64,000 nucleotides of DNA from Rhodococcus_F sp040656415 (GTDB taxonomy: Bacteria; Actinomycetota; Actinomycetes; Mycobacteriales; Mycobacteriaceae). Below the pieces are notes generated by a model. It worked only from the letters and a program-made list of their open reading frames with translations. It made no database searches and had not been told where the DNA came from. Below, in pieces: positions 43,263 through 51,351 of the stretch. The stretch is from contig NZ_JBFAMC010000004.1 of assembly GCF_040656415.1 (NCBI RefSeq), forward strand, positions 124,001 to 188,000, written 5' to 3'. How positions within the stretch are numbered: the stretch's first letter is position 1; each line of letters starts with the position of its first letter. Made by a program: the position numbers and the translations under genes.

Positions 43263-45404
43263 TCACCCGTCGTCGAGGGCGCGGTCGACCAACGCGGCCA
43301 TGACGGGGGAGAGCGCTCTCGCGTATTGGATAGTGAGGTGATTGTCGTCACGGAACACAAGGTCGCTGCCAATGATCACCGGGCAACGGTCTGCCGTGCA
43401 GAACAGGTCGGTGAGATCGGCGTAACGTCCGCCTCCGGCCGCGGTGGCCGCCGCCTCGGCGGCAATGCCCGAGGCGTTCATCGCCTCTGTACGCTCCGGC
43501 GAACACGCCATGGCGTCGTCGAGGTGCGTGGACAGACACGTCGGCACAGTGGAGTGCGGATCCGGCACCGGACCGAGGACCAGCACGTCCGCCCCAGTAG
43601 CGCGTAGCTGCGCCACCATGCGGGTCAGGCTTTCGAGCCATTCGGGACCGTACATGGTGAAGCCGAAGTCGCCGCCGTAGCGGCGCGACATGCTCAGCAC
43701 GATCATTTTGGGCCGTTCGGCCTGCAACCGGGCGACGACCTCGCCGCGCCACTGCTCGCACTCGGTGTATTCGCGGCCGAGGTAGGGGCTGGTCAGCGGC
43801 AGGTCCAGCAGCGGGCAGGTGACCTTGCCCAGGGTCTCGAGCCGCCAGTGCCGCTGTTCGGCGATCTGCTCGAATGCCGGGTTCCACATCGCCGCGTGCG
43901 AGTCGCCGACCAGGGCCACCGTGGTTGGCGAGGCAGTGTCACCCGACGCGCATTCGCCTTGCCCGACCTCGAGCCACGAGCGCACACATCCGTTGACGAA
44001 CACGTTGGGCGTACTCGAGGATGCGTCAGCCAGTGGCGGGGAGAGATTCGATGGAACGGCACGCAGCCCGACCGAGGCCGCGACCGCGGTCTGCACCTGC
44101 GCGGTCAGTTCCTGCACTGCGGCCTCGTATGGATCGACGGTGGGCGCGGCGGGTTGTGTAGGGGCGGTGACCCTCAGCGCCGTAGCTGCCTGCCCTTGGC
44201 CGACCGGGACCGGTCGCACCGTGAGTAGAACAAGGCAGGCGCACACGGCGAGAGCGGTGGCGGCGCCGCCGACAGCGAGACTGCGGGTCGCGAAGTTGCG
44301 CAGCACAGGGGTGAACCGGACGGGGTTCTCCACCAGGTGCAGCGTGAGCGCGGCGAGCACTGCAGCCACCGCGACAGCGGTCAGGCGACCGGGTAGTCCG
44401 AGGTCGCGACCGACGAGTGCCGGCGTCAGGATCAGCAGCGGCCAGTGCCACAGGTACCAGGAGTAGGACAGGCGCCCGACTGCGCCCATCGTGGACTGGG
44501 ATAGCCCGCGGCTGACGCCGAGTTGCGGGGCCGCGCACCCGGCGACGATCACCAGCATGGTACCCACCACAGGTAGCAAGGCCGCCGTGCCGGGATAGGG
44601 CGTCGCCTCACCGAGTCGCAAGCAAGCTACGACGATCAGGGCCAGCCCCGTCCAGCCCGCGACGACGGCAGGAAGCACCGGCAGTCTGCGCCAGAGGGGA
44701 ACAGTGAGCGCAATCAGTCCACCGGCGGCCAACTCCCACGCCCGCGACGGCAGCGTGAAGAACGCCCACGGCGGCAGCGTGTGAGTCCACGACAGCGACA
44801 CTGCGAACGACCCCACCGCAACCAACGTCAAGACCAGCACGTAAGGCATGACGGGCTGTGGTGCCCCGACGTCGTCGGGCGCACGCCGGCGACGGATCAG
44901 CCAGGCCGTGCCCACGATCAGTGCAGGCCACAGCAGGTAGAACTGCTCCTCCACGCCGAGTGACCAGTAGTGCTGGAACGGCGACGGCGGTGCATCTGCC
45001 GCCAGGTAGTCGGTGCCGTGCAGCGCGAACCGGTAGTTCCCGACGTACAGCGCGCTCGCGATGCCGTCGCCGATCGCTTCGCGCGCCTGCAACGGTGGCA
45101 GCAGCAGCGCCGAACCGATCGCGGTGACGACCAGCACGAGGGTCCCGGCAGGCAGCAATCGGCGGGCCCGCGCGCCGTAGAAGCGGGCCACGCGGACGGT
45201 GCCGGTGGTCTTCACGTCCCGCCAGAGCAGCCCGGTGATGAGGAATCCCGAGACGACGAAGAAGACGTCGACACCGACGAATCCGCCGCCGGTGCCGGGT
45301 ACACCCGCGTGGAATAGGACGACGGCGAGCACCGCGACGGCCCGCAGCCCCTCTATGTCGGGCCGGAATCCCTGTTCGGGCGGGGCGGAGACGGAACCGG
45401 TCAC
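43263..45404 (-). CDS. Membrane O-acyltransferase with SGNH domain (OafA/YrhL type)
   Basis: About 713 aa from GTG 45404. The start is uncertain, because the open frame extends to 45800 and no good ribosome binding site is seen. RPDIEGLRAVAVLAVVLFHAG opens the acyltransferase-3 membrane domain (pieces of the signature with the active His), with about ten helices to residue 400; WSLGVEEQFYLLWPAL is another family block. After a linker the SGNH hydrolase-like domain begins VALVGDSHAAMW and ends with DNNHLT-like DDNHLT carrying the second catalytic His. These enzymes acylate cell-wall glycans or surface glycolipids across the membrane; the acceptor is unknown. Confidence 0.9.
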   Translation of the reverse strand: MTGSVSAPPEQGFRPDIEGLRAVAVLAVVLFHAGVPGTGGGFVGVDVFFVVSGFLITGLLWRDVKTTGTVRVARFYGARARRLLPAGTLVLVVTAIGSALLLPPLQAREAIGDGIASALYVGNYRFALHGTDYLAADAPPSPFQHYWSLGVEEQFYLLWPALIVGTAWLIRRRRAPDDVGAPQPVMPYVLVLTLVAVGSFAVSLSWTHTLPPWAFFTLPSRAWELAAGGLIALTVPLWRRLPVLPAVVAGWTGLALIVVACLRLGEATPYPGTAALLPVVGTMLVIVAGCAAPQLGVSRGLSQSTMGAVGRLSYSWYLWHWPLLILTPALVGRDLGLPGRLTAVAVAAVLAALTLHLVENPVRFTPVLRNFATRSLAVGGAATALAVCACLVLLTVRPVPVGQGQAATALRVTAPTQPAAPTVDPYEAAVQELTAQVQTAVAASVGLRAVPSNLSPPLADASSSTPNVFVNGCVRSWLEVGQGECASGDTASPTTVALVGDSHAAMWNPAFEQIAEQRHWRLETLGKVTCPLLDLPLTSPYLGREYTECEQWRGEVVARLQAERPKMIVLSMSRRYGGDFGFTMYGPEWLESLTRMVAQLRATGADVLVLGPVPDPHSTVPTCLSTHLDDAMACSPERTEAMNASGIAAEAAATAAGGGRYADLTDLFCTADRCPVIIGSDLVFRDDNHLTIQYARALSPVMAALVDRALDDG

Positions 45405-45742
45405 CTGCTTGCCCGGGGAGCCCGCCGGCGGAACGAATATCGCCGACGGGCCTTTCGAAGCAGCGTGGCGGCCGGAGGGGGGCACTTGCGCAATTATGCC
45501 CGCAGTGACTGAGGCCACACGAGTGTCGCAGCGTCGGCTACATGACTGCGGGGCATCGCAATAGCTCTGGAGGTTGTCGATCGGGCGGCCTGGTTCGGCG
45601 CTATCGGCCGAGGGGCGTGAGCAGTTGGTGGGGGTAGTGGTGCCGTTGGGGCGGGTGTGTAGTCGGTTGCGATAGGTTGATCTGTTACCCGCATCGCGGG
45701 AACCGCCGGTGGGTTTCGGCGCGGTGAGCGGGAGGACGAGGA
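45405..45742. other. Intergenic stretch before the 45743 gene
   Basis: About 338 bases. Its left part may be the N-terminus of the acyltransferase if a more upstream start is used. The right part is the promoter region of the 45743 gene, including GGGAGGACGAGG just before its ATG. No other gene or repeat is visible. Confidence 0.5.
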
Positions 45743-46435
45743 ATGACGACCGACGAGTACCTGCGCGGCGTGGGGCCGGAGTCGACGATGGTGCCGGCAA
45801 TGATCAGTCCGGTGTCGGGTGGGCTGGTCCGTACCTGGACCGAGACCGAGAGCATGCTGTGGAGTGTCGAGGACCCCGACCGGCTCGGTGGAGTACTCGG
45901 CCGTGGACTTGTCGGTCGTACCCCGATGCCAGACAACCGCTTTCGCGAGGCCTTGTTGCTGAACCGGGACACCGGCACGCTGCTGGTACAGGGCCGCTTC
46001 GTATCGGGGTCGGGGGAGTCGGCGCAAGTGCAGGCGAACATCGTGCAGCTCGGTGAGCCGGTCAGGCCTGAAACGAACCCGTGGACAGACCTTGAACAAT
46101 TCCTCACAGCGGCGGCGGTCTCAGCCGCCGAGCGAGGCGAGTTCTATGTGGCGGAGTTGGGCGGCTGGAACGCGCCGAGCGAGCCGTACTGTCTGTTCGC
46201 TGTCCTCGATCAGGGTGCTGGCCCGGTGTCCCTGCTCGAGGCGGCTCCGGTCCCGCGTGGCACAAGTATCTGGCCCGAAGCACCACGTGATCAGCCAGGG
46301 GCGACGGTGTCGTCACCCGCCGACGCCTCGTCGCTGTCGGTGGTGGGGGCCTTCGTTGCGTCGGCGATCAGCACTTGGGGGGTGACGCCGTGGGACGTGG
46401 CATTGACTTTCGGGACGCTGGGGGAGGGCGCGTGA
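45743..46435 (+). CDS. Hypothetical protein, family not recognised
   Basis: 230 aa from ATG 45743, with GGAGGACGAGG upstream. It is predicted soluble: no signal peptide, and the only hydrophobic run is VVGAFVASAISTWGV near the end. Residues 30-110 alternate short strands (ESMLWSVEDPDRLGGVLGRGL, in pieces; TGTLLVQGRFVSGSGESAQVQANIV) and could form a beta-rich domain; a second part starts near FYVAELGGW. I recognise no motif. It faces away from the acyltransferase and toward the convergent menB gene; no operon partner. Confidence 0.6.
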   Translation: MTTDEYLRGVGPESTMVPAMISPVSGGLVRTWTETESMLWSVEDPDRLGGVLGRGLVGRTPMPDNRFREALLLNRDTGTLLVQGRFVSGSGESAQVQANIVQLGEPVRPETNPWTDLEQFLTAAAVSAAERGEFYVAELGGWNAPSEPYCLFAVLDQGAGPVSLLEAAPVPRGTSIWPEAPRDQPGATVSSPADASSLSVVGAFVASAISTWGVTPWDVALTFGTLGEGA

Positions 46436-46523
46436 CTGCCGCCAACCGGCTGCGGCGGCAGCGCCGCGAGGCTCGAACGCCTTTGGAGGGATGCCGACGA
46501 AGGGATGCCCGAGCGGAGAGAGG

Positions 46524-47441
46524 TCAAAAGTACCAGGGGTAGGGAGTCCAGTCCGGGGCGCGCTTTTCCAGGAAGGAGTCGCGGCCTTCGACGGCTTCGT
46601 CGGTCATGTAGGCCATGCGTGTTGCTTCGCCCGCGAACAGTTGCTGGCCGACGAGTCCGTCGTCCTGCAGGTTGAAGGCGTATTTGAGCATGCGTTGTGC
46701 CTGGGGGGACTTGCCGTTGATCTTGGTGGCCCATTCGATCGCGACGTCTTCGAGTTCGGAGTGGTCGACGACCTTGTTGACCGCGCCCATCTGGTGCATC
46801 TCTTCGGCGGTGTAGGTCTCGCCGAGGAAGAAGATTTCGCGGGCGAACTTCTGCCCCACCATTTTTGCGAGGTATGCACTGCCGTAGCCGCCGTCGAAGC
46901 TGCCGACGTCGGCGTCGGTCTGCTTGAAACGGGCGTGTTCGCGGCTGGCGAGCGTGAGATCGCACACAACGTGCAGGCTGTGACCACCGCCTGCGGCCCA
47001 GCCGTTGACGAGGCAGATGACGACCTTCGGCATGAACCGGATCAGTCGTTGAACCTCGAGGATGTGGAGCCGCCCGGCGCGTGCTTTGTCGATCGTGTCC
47101 GAGGTCTCGCCGGCGCGGCCGGTGGTCGCATCGTGTTCGGTGTATTGATATCCGCTACGGCCACGGATGCGCTGGTCGCCGCCGGAGCAGAAGGCCCAGC
47201 CGCCATCCTTTGAGCTCGGGCCGTTTCCGGTGAGAAGCACGGCGCCCACATCGGATGTCATGCGGGCGTGGTCGAGCGCGCGGTACAGCTCGTCGACGGT
47301 GTGCGGGCGGAAGGCGTTGCGCACATCGGGACGGTCGAACGCCACACGGACGATGCCCTGGTCAACGTGCCGATGGTAGGTGATGTCGGTCAGGTTCTCG
47401 AAGCCGGGAACCGGTCGCCAGTGCTGCGGGTTGAAGGTCAC
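46524..47441 (-). CDS. menB: 1,4-Dihydroxy-2-naphthoyl-CoA synthase
   Basis: Crotonase-fold enzyme that cyclises o-succinylbenzoyl-CoA. It is 305 aa from GTG 47441; the open frame upstream has no homology. GGWAFCSGGDQRIRGRSGYQY is the substrate-CoA region (in pieces), VNGWAAGGGHSLHVVCDL the oxyanion-hole block, DADVGSFDGGYGSAYLA the active-site Asp region, and the C-terminus ends DWTPYPWYF as in mycobacterial MenB. It lies on the opposite strand to menC and menD and is divergent from the thioesterase gene, separated by 74 bases. Confidence 0.96.
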   Translation of the reverse strand: MTFNPQHWRPVPGFENLTDITYHRHVDQGIVRVAFDRPDVRNAFRPHTVDELYRALDHARMTSDVGAVLLTGNGPSSKDGGWAFCSGGDQRIRGRSGYQYTEHDATTGRAGETSDTIDKARAGRLHILEVQRLIRFMPKVVICLVNGWAAGGGHSLHVVCDLTLASREHARFKQTDADVGSFDGGYGSAYLAKMVGQKFAREIFFLGETYTAEEMHQMGAVNKVVDHSELEDVAIEWATKINGKSPQAQRMLKYAFNLQDDGLVGQQLFAGEATRMAYMTDEAVEGRDSFLEKRAPDWTPYPWYF

Positions 47442-47515
47442 GGCGTCGAGATTATCGGTTGGTGTCAGCGGGTGCCCACGCGCGCTTATGTTCAGTCCCC
47501 GTTTACCGTGCAGGT

Positions 47516-48178
47516 ATGAGCGAACAGACCGCCGACGCGGCGAACCGGGTGAATTCCGCGCCACAGCGCGACGACGACTACGAACATCACGGCGGATTCC
47601 CCAAGTTCGAGGCCGCAACGCCTGATCCCACTTGGGCGCGATTCGTCGAGGGAATGCGCACCCTGCAGGATCTCGCGGTGTCGATCAATGCACCCGGAGA
47701 TGTGCTGGCGCAAGCGGTCGACCAGGTCGAAGCACTCGGTGAACTCCTCGGGCGCCACGTCGCGCCCGAGGGCGTATCGCCTGCAGGGCGGTCGATCGAG
47801 CTCCCCGGGCGCGGCAGCCTGCTCATGCTCCCGTGGACGGTGGAGAAGTTCGGTCCGGACGGCGTCCGTAGCACGGGTGTTTTCCGGCGCTTCCACCTCG
47901 GCGGCAACGGTGCGGCGCACGGCGGCACGCTGCCCCTGCTGTTCGATGACCTGATGGGAATGATCCTCCATGCGTACGGCCGACCGATCAGCCGGACCGC
48001 CTACCTGCATGTGAACTACCGTGCGATCACCCCGCTCGACAAGCAGCTGACCGTGGAGGGCAGCGTGGATCATGTCGAGGGACGAAAGACGTACATCACC
48101 GCGCGGCTGACAGACGGCGACACCCTGCTCGCAGACTGCGAGGCCCTGATGCTCGAGCTGCTGCCGGGACAGCCCTGA
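47516..48178 (+). CDS. Hotdog-fold acyl-CoA thioesterase (PaaI/THEM4-like)
   Basis: 220 aa from ATG 47516. The C-terminal half (from about residue 110) is a hotdog domain with the active-site segment GNGAAHGGTLPLLFDDLMG (His-Gly-Gly and the Asp seven residues later), and YLHVNYRAITPLDKQLTVEG is the following family block. The N-terminal 100 residues are helical and polar. It sits between menB and menC, five bases before the menC frame. That makes it a candidate for the dihydroxynaphthoyl-CoA thioesterase step, otherwise missing from this cluster; this is an inference from context. Confidence 0.85.
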   Translation: MSEQTADAANRVNSAPQRDDDYEHHGGFPKFEAATPDPTWARFVEGMRTLQDLAVSINAPGDVLAQAVDQVEALGELLGRHVAPEGVSPAGRSIELPGRGSLLMLPWTVEKFGPDGVRSTGVFRRFHLGGNGAAHGGTLPLLFDDLMGMILHAYGRPISRTAYLHVNYRAITPLDKQLTVEGSVDHVEGRKTYITARLTDGDTLLADCEALMLELLPGQP

Positions 48179-48185
48179 CGTCGTG

Positions 48186-49184
48186 ATGTCACTGCCTGCG
48201 GTGGAAGAAGTCCTGGCCGACGCCGTCGTGGTGAGTCTGCCCATGCGCGTGCGGTTTCGGGGGATCACGACCCGAGAGGCATTGCTGCTCCGCGGGCCCG
48301 CCGGTTGGGGCGAGTTCTCGCCCTTCCCCGAGTACACGGACGAGGAAGCCGCGCACTGGTTGCAGTCCGCGATAGAGGACGCCTGGCTCGGACCGCCGCC
48401 TGCGGTCCGGGCTCGGGTGCCGATCAACGCAACCGTTCCCGCGGTCGAGGCCGCGGCGGTGCCCGGAGTTCTCGAGCAGTTTCCCGGCGCGCGCACGGCG
48501 AAAGTGAAAGTAGCCGAACGTGGGCAGACCCTGGATGACGATCTCGCTCGGGTGGCTGCTGTCCGGGAGCTGATCCCGAACGTGCGCATCGACGCCAACG
48601 GGGGGTGGTCGGTGGACGAGGCGGAGACGGCGTTGCGCGTCCTCTCAGCGGACGGCCCGCTCGAATATGCGGAGCAACCATGCGTGAGCGTCCCCGAATT
48701 GGTGGAGGTGCGCAGGAGGGTGCCCGGAGTGCGCGTGGCTGCTGACGAGAGCATTCGCCGGGCGGACGATCCTCTGAAGGTCGTTCGCGCAGGAGGAGCC
48801 GACATAGCGGTCGTCAAGGTCGCCCCTCTCGGTGGCATGAGGAGGCTGCTGTCATTGGCGGAACAGTTGTCCACGTACGGGGTCCCGGTGGTCGTATCGA
48901 GTGCTCTGGACACTGCTGTGGGTATTGCTGCGGGTGTGGCGGCGGCCGCGGCTCTTCCCGACCTGCAGTTCGCCTGCGGGCTGGGCACAGGGGGGCTGTT
49001 CGAGTCGGATGTGGCTCTGCCGCGTGAACCTGTCAACGGCGAGCTCGCCGTCCGCGCGGTGATACCCGACACAGCACGCATCGAGGCGCTCACCACCTCG
49101 ACAGAGACTTCGCGCTGGTGGATGGAACGTGCGCGTCGGTGTCACGGCCTGCTCGATAATCGCGACGGTCTGTTTTACGTATAG
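48186..49184 (+). CDS. menC: o-Succinylbenzoate synthase
   Basis: Enolase-superfamily dehydratase making o-succinylbenzoate. It is 332 aa from ATG 48186 (GTG 48183 also possible). The catalytic Lys is in ARTAKVKVAE, metal ligands are Asp in RIDANGGW, Glu in EYAEQPC and Asp in VAADES, and the second Lys is in IAVVKVAPLGGM: the full Lys-Asp-Glu-Asp-Lys set. The order thioesterase-menC with one direction and a 7-base gap supports cotranscription. menD follows about 2.2 kb downstream, after four intervening genes on mixed strands. Confidence 0.94.
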   Translation: MSLPAVEEVLADAVVVSLPMRVRFRGITTREALLLRGPAGWGEFSPFPEYTDEEAAHWLQSAIEDAWLGPPPAVRARVPINATVPAVEAAAVPGVLEQFPGARTAKVKVAERGQTLDDDLARVAAVRELIPNVRIDANGGWSVDEAETALRVLSADGPLEYAEQPCVSVPELVEVRRRVPGVRVAADESIRRADDPLKVVRAGGADIAVVKVAPLGGMRRLLSLAEQLSTYGVPVVVSSALDTAVGIAAGVAAAAALPDLQFACGLGTGGLFESDVALPREPVNGELAVRAVIPDTARIEALTTSTETSRWWMERARRCHGLLDNRDGLFYV

Positions 49185-49229
49185 TGTCTGGCCGAACCTT
49201 ATCGCTCAGATAACACGGAGGCATTGAAA

Positions 49230-49676
49230 GTGGTTGCAGCTCTGAACGAAACCCTGCTCGACGAGTCGCGCATCCCCGCGGTGATCGCGGACGTGCAGAC
49301 TCTGATCGACGAAGAGGTCTCGGACAAGTCGGGCGCCTCGGGGTTGGCACTGAAGGGCGGGTACGCCACGGTCAAGAAGTTGGGACCGACCATCGTGCCA
49401 GCCGCAATCGAGGGCCTTCTGCCGGAATTCGTTACCAAGCTCGAGCCGTACTGGCAGGCGTTCGCAGCCAGTGGTGAGAGTGCATTCTCCGAGTACCTGG
49501 TCGCGCGTGGCGACGAGGTCGCAGACTCCTTGCTCGGCGTCACCGACGAGCGCATCGAGAACAGCGAGCGCACGGCGATCAAGAAGGTGTACTCCACGCT
49601 GCGTCCGTCTGCGAAGAAGAATGTGATCGAGGCACTTCCGCGTCTGGGAGTCCTCGTTCAGAAGCACGTCGGCTGA
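49230..49676 (+). CDS. Conserved hypothetical protein (helical)
   Basis: 148 aa. GTG 49230, nine bases after GGAG, is preferred over TTG 49224, only three bases after it. Predicted to be all helical and soluble, without Cys: VVAALNETLLDESRIPAVIADVQTLIDEEV at the start (in pieces), ATVKKLGPTIVPAAIEGLLPEFV, and a C-terminal block ENSERTAIKKVYSTLRPSAKKNV. I recall such proteins as common in actinomycetes (possibly the DUF6918 group) but with no known function. It follows menC by 45 bases, in the same direction; an inverted-repeat terminator follows. Confidence 0.65.
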   Translation: MVAALNETLLDESRIPAVIADVQTLIDEEVSDKSGASGLALKGGYATVKKLGPTIVPAAIEGLLPEFVTKLEPYWQAFAASGESAFSEYLVARGDEVADSLLGVTDERIENSERTAIKKVYSTLRPSAKKNVIEALPRLGVLVQKHVG

Positions 49677-49691
49677 GGTTTGCTGTGAGCG

Positions 49692-49717
49692 GGCGAGTGC
49701 GCGGTGGCGCACTCGCC
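49692..49717. terminator. Hairpin between convergent genes
   Basis: A perfect 11-base stem, GGCGAGTGCGC and GCGCACTCGCC, with loop GGTG. It lies 15 bases after the hypothetical gene's stop and 50 bases from the end of the convergent SIP gene, with no U-run. Bidirectional termination is inferred. Confidence 0.65.
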
Positions 49718-49767
49718 GGCCAACGGGTATCCGCCAGCTCACGGATGTAACGGTGTAGCTCGGGTTT

Positions 49768-50595
49768 TCAATAGGAGGCGTGACCGTGGCGCCAATAGCC
49801 CGTGAACGCAATGTCGGACTTGGGTAAACCGCGGTCGCCGACGAGATGGCGTCGCAGCGAGGTGGCCAGTTGGCTCTCTCCGGCGACGAACGCGTATGAC
49901 GGGCCTGCCGGCAACTCGGCCTCCATGACCGTGCGCAGAGCAAGTGCTCCCGGGCGGGCAGTTGTGTCCTCGCGGACGAGCCAGTGGATGTTCACCTTGT
50001 CGCCCACCGGTACGTGCTGTGCATCATCTGCATCGGCAATCTCGACGAATACCTCGGCGCGCAGGTCGGGAGGAGCCGAATTCAAGATCCCGACGATCGC
50101 GGGGAGCGCACTCTCGTCGCCGACGAGCAGCTGCCATTCGGCGCCGGGTGTGGGGTTGTAGATCAGCCCCTCGTCGAGGATCGCCACTTCGTCCCCGGCG
50201 GTCGCCGAACTTGCCCAAGCGGATGCAGGTCCGAGATCACCGTGCGAGGTGAAGTCGATATCGATCTCGGTGGTACCACCGAACAGTCCTGATCCGGCCG
50301 CGCGAAATTCGCGGATCGTGTAATTGCGCACGACGGGCCGGACGTCCTTGGGCATCAGCTTGTACTTGGCGTACCAGAATCCACTTGCGTTGGTCGGTAG
50401 CCGCAGTTTCTTCTGACCCTGCTGGGGGACGAACATCCGGAACCATTGGTCGAAACCCATGGGGCTCACAGAGCTGAGTTCATCTCCCGCGATGGTGACC
50501 CGGACGAAGTTGGGGCTGATCTTCTTGCCTGCAACGACTTGCGCGGACGAGATCCGGCGGTGCTGAGGTTTGACGAACTTGCCGCGCTGAGCCAT
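49768..50595 (-). CDS. Siderophore-interacting protein (FAD/NAD(P)H ferric reductase)
   Basis: 275 aa. The N-terminal FAD-binding barrel contains RPVVRNYTIREFR, where the RxYTxR motif binds the flavin, and the C-terminal SIP domain contains LVGDESALPAIVGIL and ending GYWRHGHASY, the family's C-terminal signature. These enzymes release iron from ferric siderophores by reduction in the cytoplasm. A sequence close to the DmdR/IdeR iron box lies 33-51 bases upstream, so iron repression is likely. It is not part of the menaquinone pathway, though embedded among men genes. Confidence 0.92.
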   Translation of the reverse strand: MAQRGKFVKPQHRRISSAQVVAGKKISPNFVRVTIAGDELSSVSPMGFDQWFRMFVPQQGQKKLRLPTNASGFWYAKYKLMPKDVRPVVRNYTIREFRAAGSGLFGGTTEIDIDFTSHGDLGPASAWASSATAGDEVAILDEGLIYNPTPGAEWQLLVGDESALPAIVGILNSAPPDLRAEVFVEIADADDAQHVPVGDKVNIHWLVREDTTARPGALALRTVMEAELPAGPSYAFVAGESQLATSLRRHLVGDRGLPKSDIAFTGYWRHGHASY

Positions 50596-50627
50596 GACGT
50601 TGGTTATCCCCCGTTGGGTGCCGTTTA

Positions 50628-50646
50628 TCAGGCAAGCCTAACCAAT
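50628..50646 (-). promoter_or_regulatory. Iron box (IdeR/DmdR-type operator) before SIP gene
   Basis: On the minus strand the site reads ATTGGTTAGGCTTGCCTGA. It matches the consensus TTAGGTTAGGCTAACCTAA at 14 of 19 positions, with an intact core GGTTAGGCT and CC. It lies just upstream of the SIP start, as expected for iron-dependent repression. Confidence 0.6.
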
Positions 50647-50653
50647 TGTCTCG

Positions 50654-51241
50654 TCAATCGGGTCTGTCCACCGTGACAACGCGTGGGGGCAGCCCCCACT
50701 CGTTGCGGCCGAGCCTGCTGAGCGGGGCTAATTTTGCGAAGTCCGGCAGTCCGTCGTCGGCGACCGCCTCGGCTGCTACAGCGACGATAATCACATTGCC
50801 CATTACGACGAACGAGTCGCCGACCGGTAACACCTTCCTCAGCTTGCATTCGATCGCGACCGGCGATCCGGCGACTCGGGAGGGCCGTACGTGCTCGCTG
50901 GGTTCGGTCTCGATGCCCAGTTCGGCGAACTCGTCGACGTCGCCGTCGTAGTTGGCGGAACTGGAGTTGATCACCGGCATCAGTGGTTCGCTAGCGAGGT
51001 TGATGACGAATTCCCGAGTGGCCTCGATGTTTCGGAGACTGTCCTTGCGGGTGACCGATGTGAATTGGACCACGGGTGGGGTGACGCTGGAGACCGAGAA
51101 GAAGCTGTAGGGCGCCAGATTTGCCACGCCGCTCTCCGAGACCGTGGAGACCCAGGCAATCGGCCGCGGCACCACCGAGGCGGTCAGGACCTGGTGCATA
51201 CGAGGTGGTGTGAGTTCGGCGGGGTCGAAGACGGTACGCAT
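50654..51241 (-). CDS. Flavin reductase-like FMN-binding protein
   Basis: 195 aa from ATG 51241; the frame is open 43 codons upstream. The split-barrel flavin reductase domain shows ASVVPRPIAWVSTVSESGVANLAPYSFF (in pieces), the hallmark of the DIM6/NTAB family, then SSVTPPVVQFTS, and the residue block ECKLRKVLPVGDSFVVMGNV. Such proteins bind FMN and reduce it with NAD(P)H or act as oxidoreductases with an unknown substrate. The stop is 59 bases upstream of the SIP start, on the same strand. The iron box lies between them, so the flavin gene is probably a separate unit. Confidence 0.85.
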   Translation of the reverse strand: MRTVFDPAELTPPRMHQVLTASVVPRPIAWVSTVSESGVANLAPYSFFSVSSVTPPVVQFTSVTRKDSLRNIEATREFVINLASEPLMPVINSSSANYDGDVDEFAELGIETEPSEHVRPSRVAGSPVAIECKLRKVLPVGDSFVVMGNVIIVAVAAEAVADDGLPDFAKLAPLSRLGRNEWGLPPRVVTVDRPD

Positions 51242-51351
51242 GGATTCATGGTGCAGCGTTCGCGGCGCGGCTGCGAACCCATTGGGTCGGGTCACCGTAC
51301 GAGCCTTTCCGGGAGGCGGGCAGGTTTTGTGGATCTGGCAAACTCGTGGTT

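Noticed and set aside
47492..49096. 534-codon minus-strand frame over the thioesterase and menC
   Set aside because: Shadow frame; both plus-strand genes have intact active-site residues.
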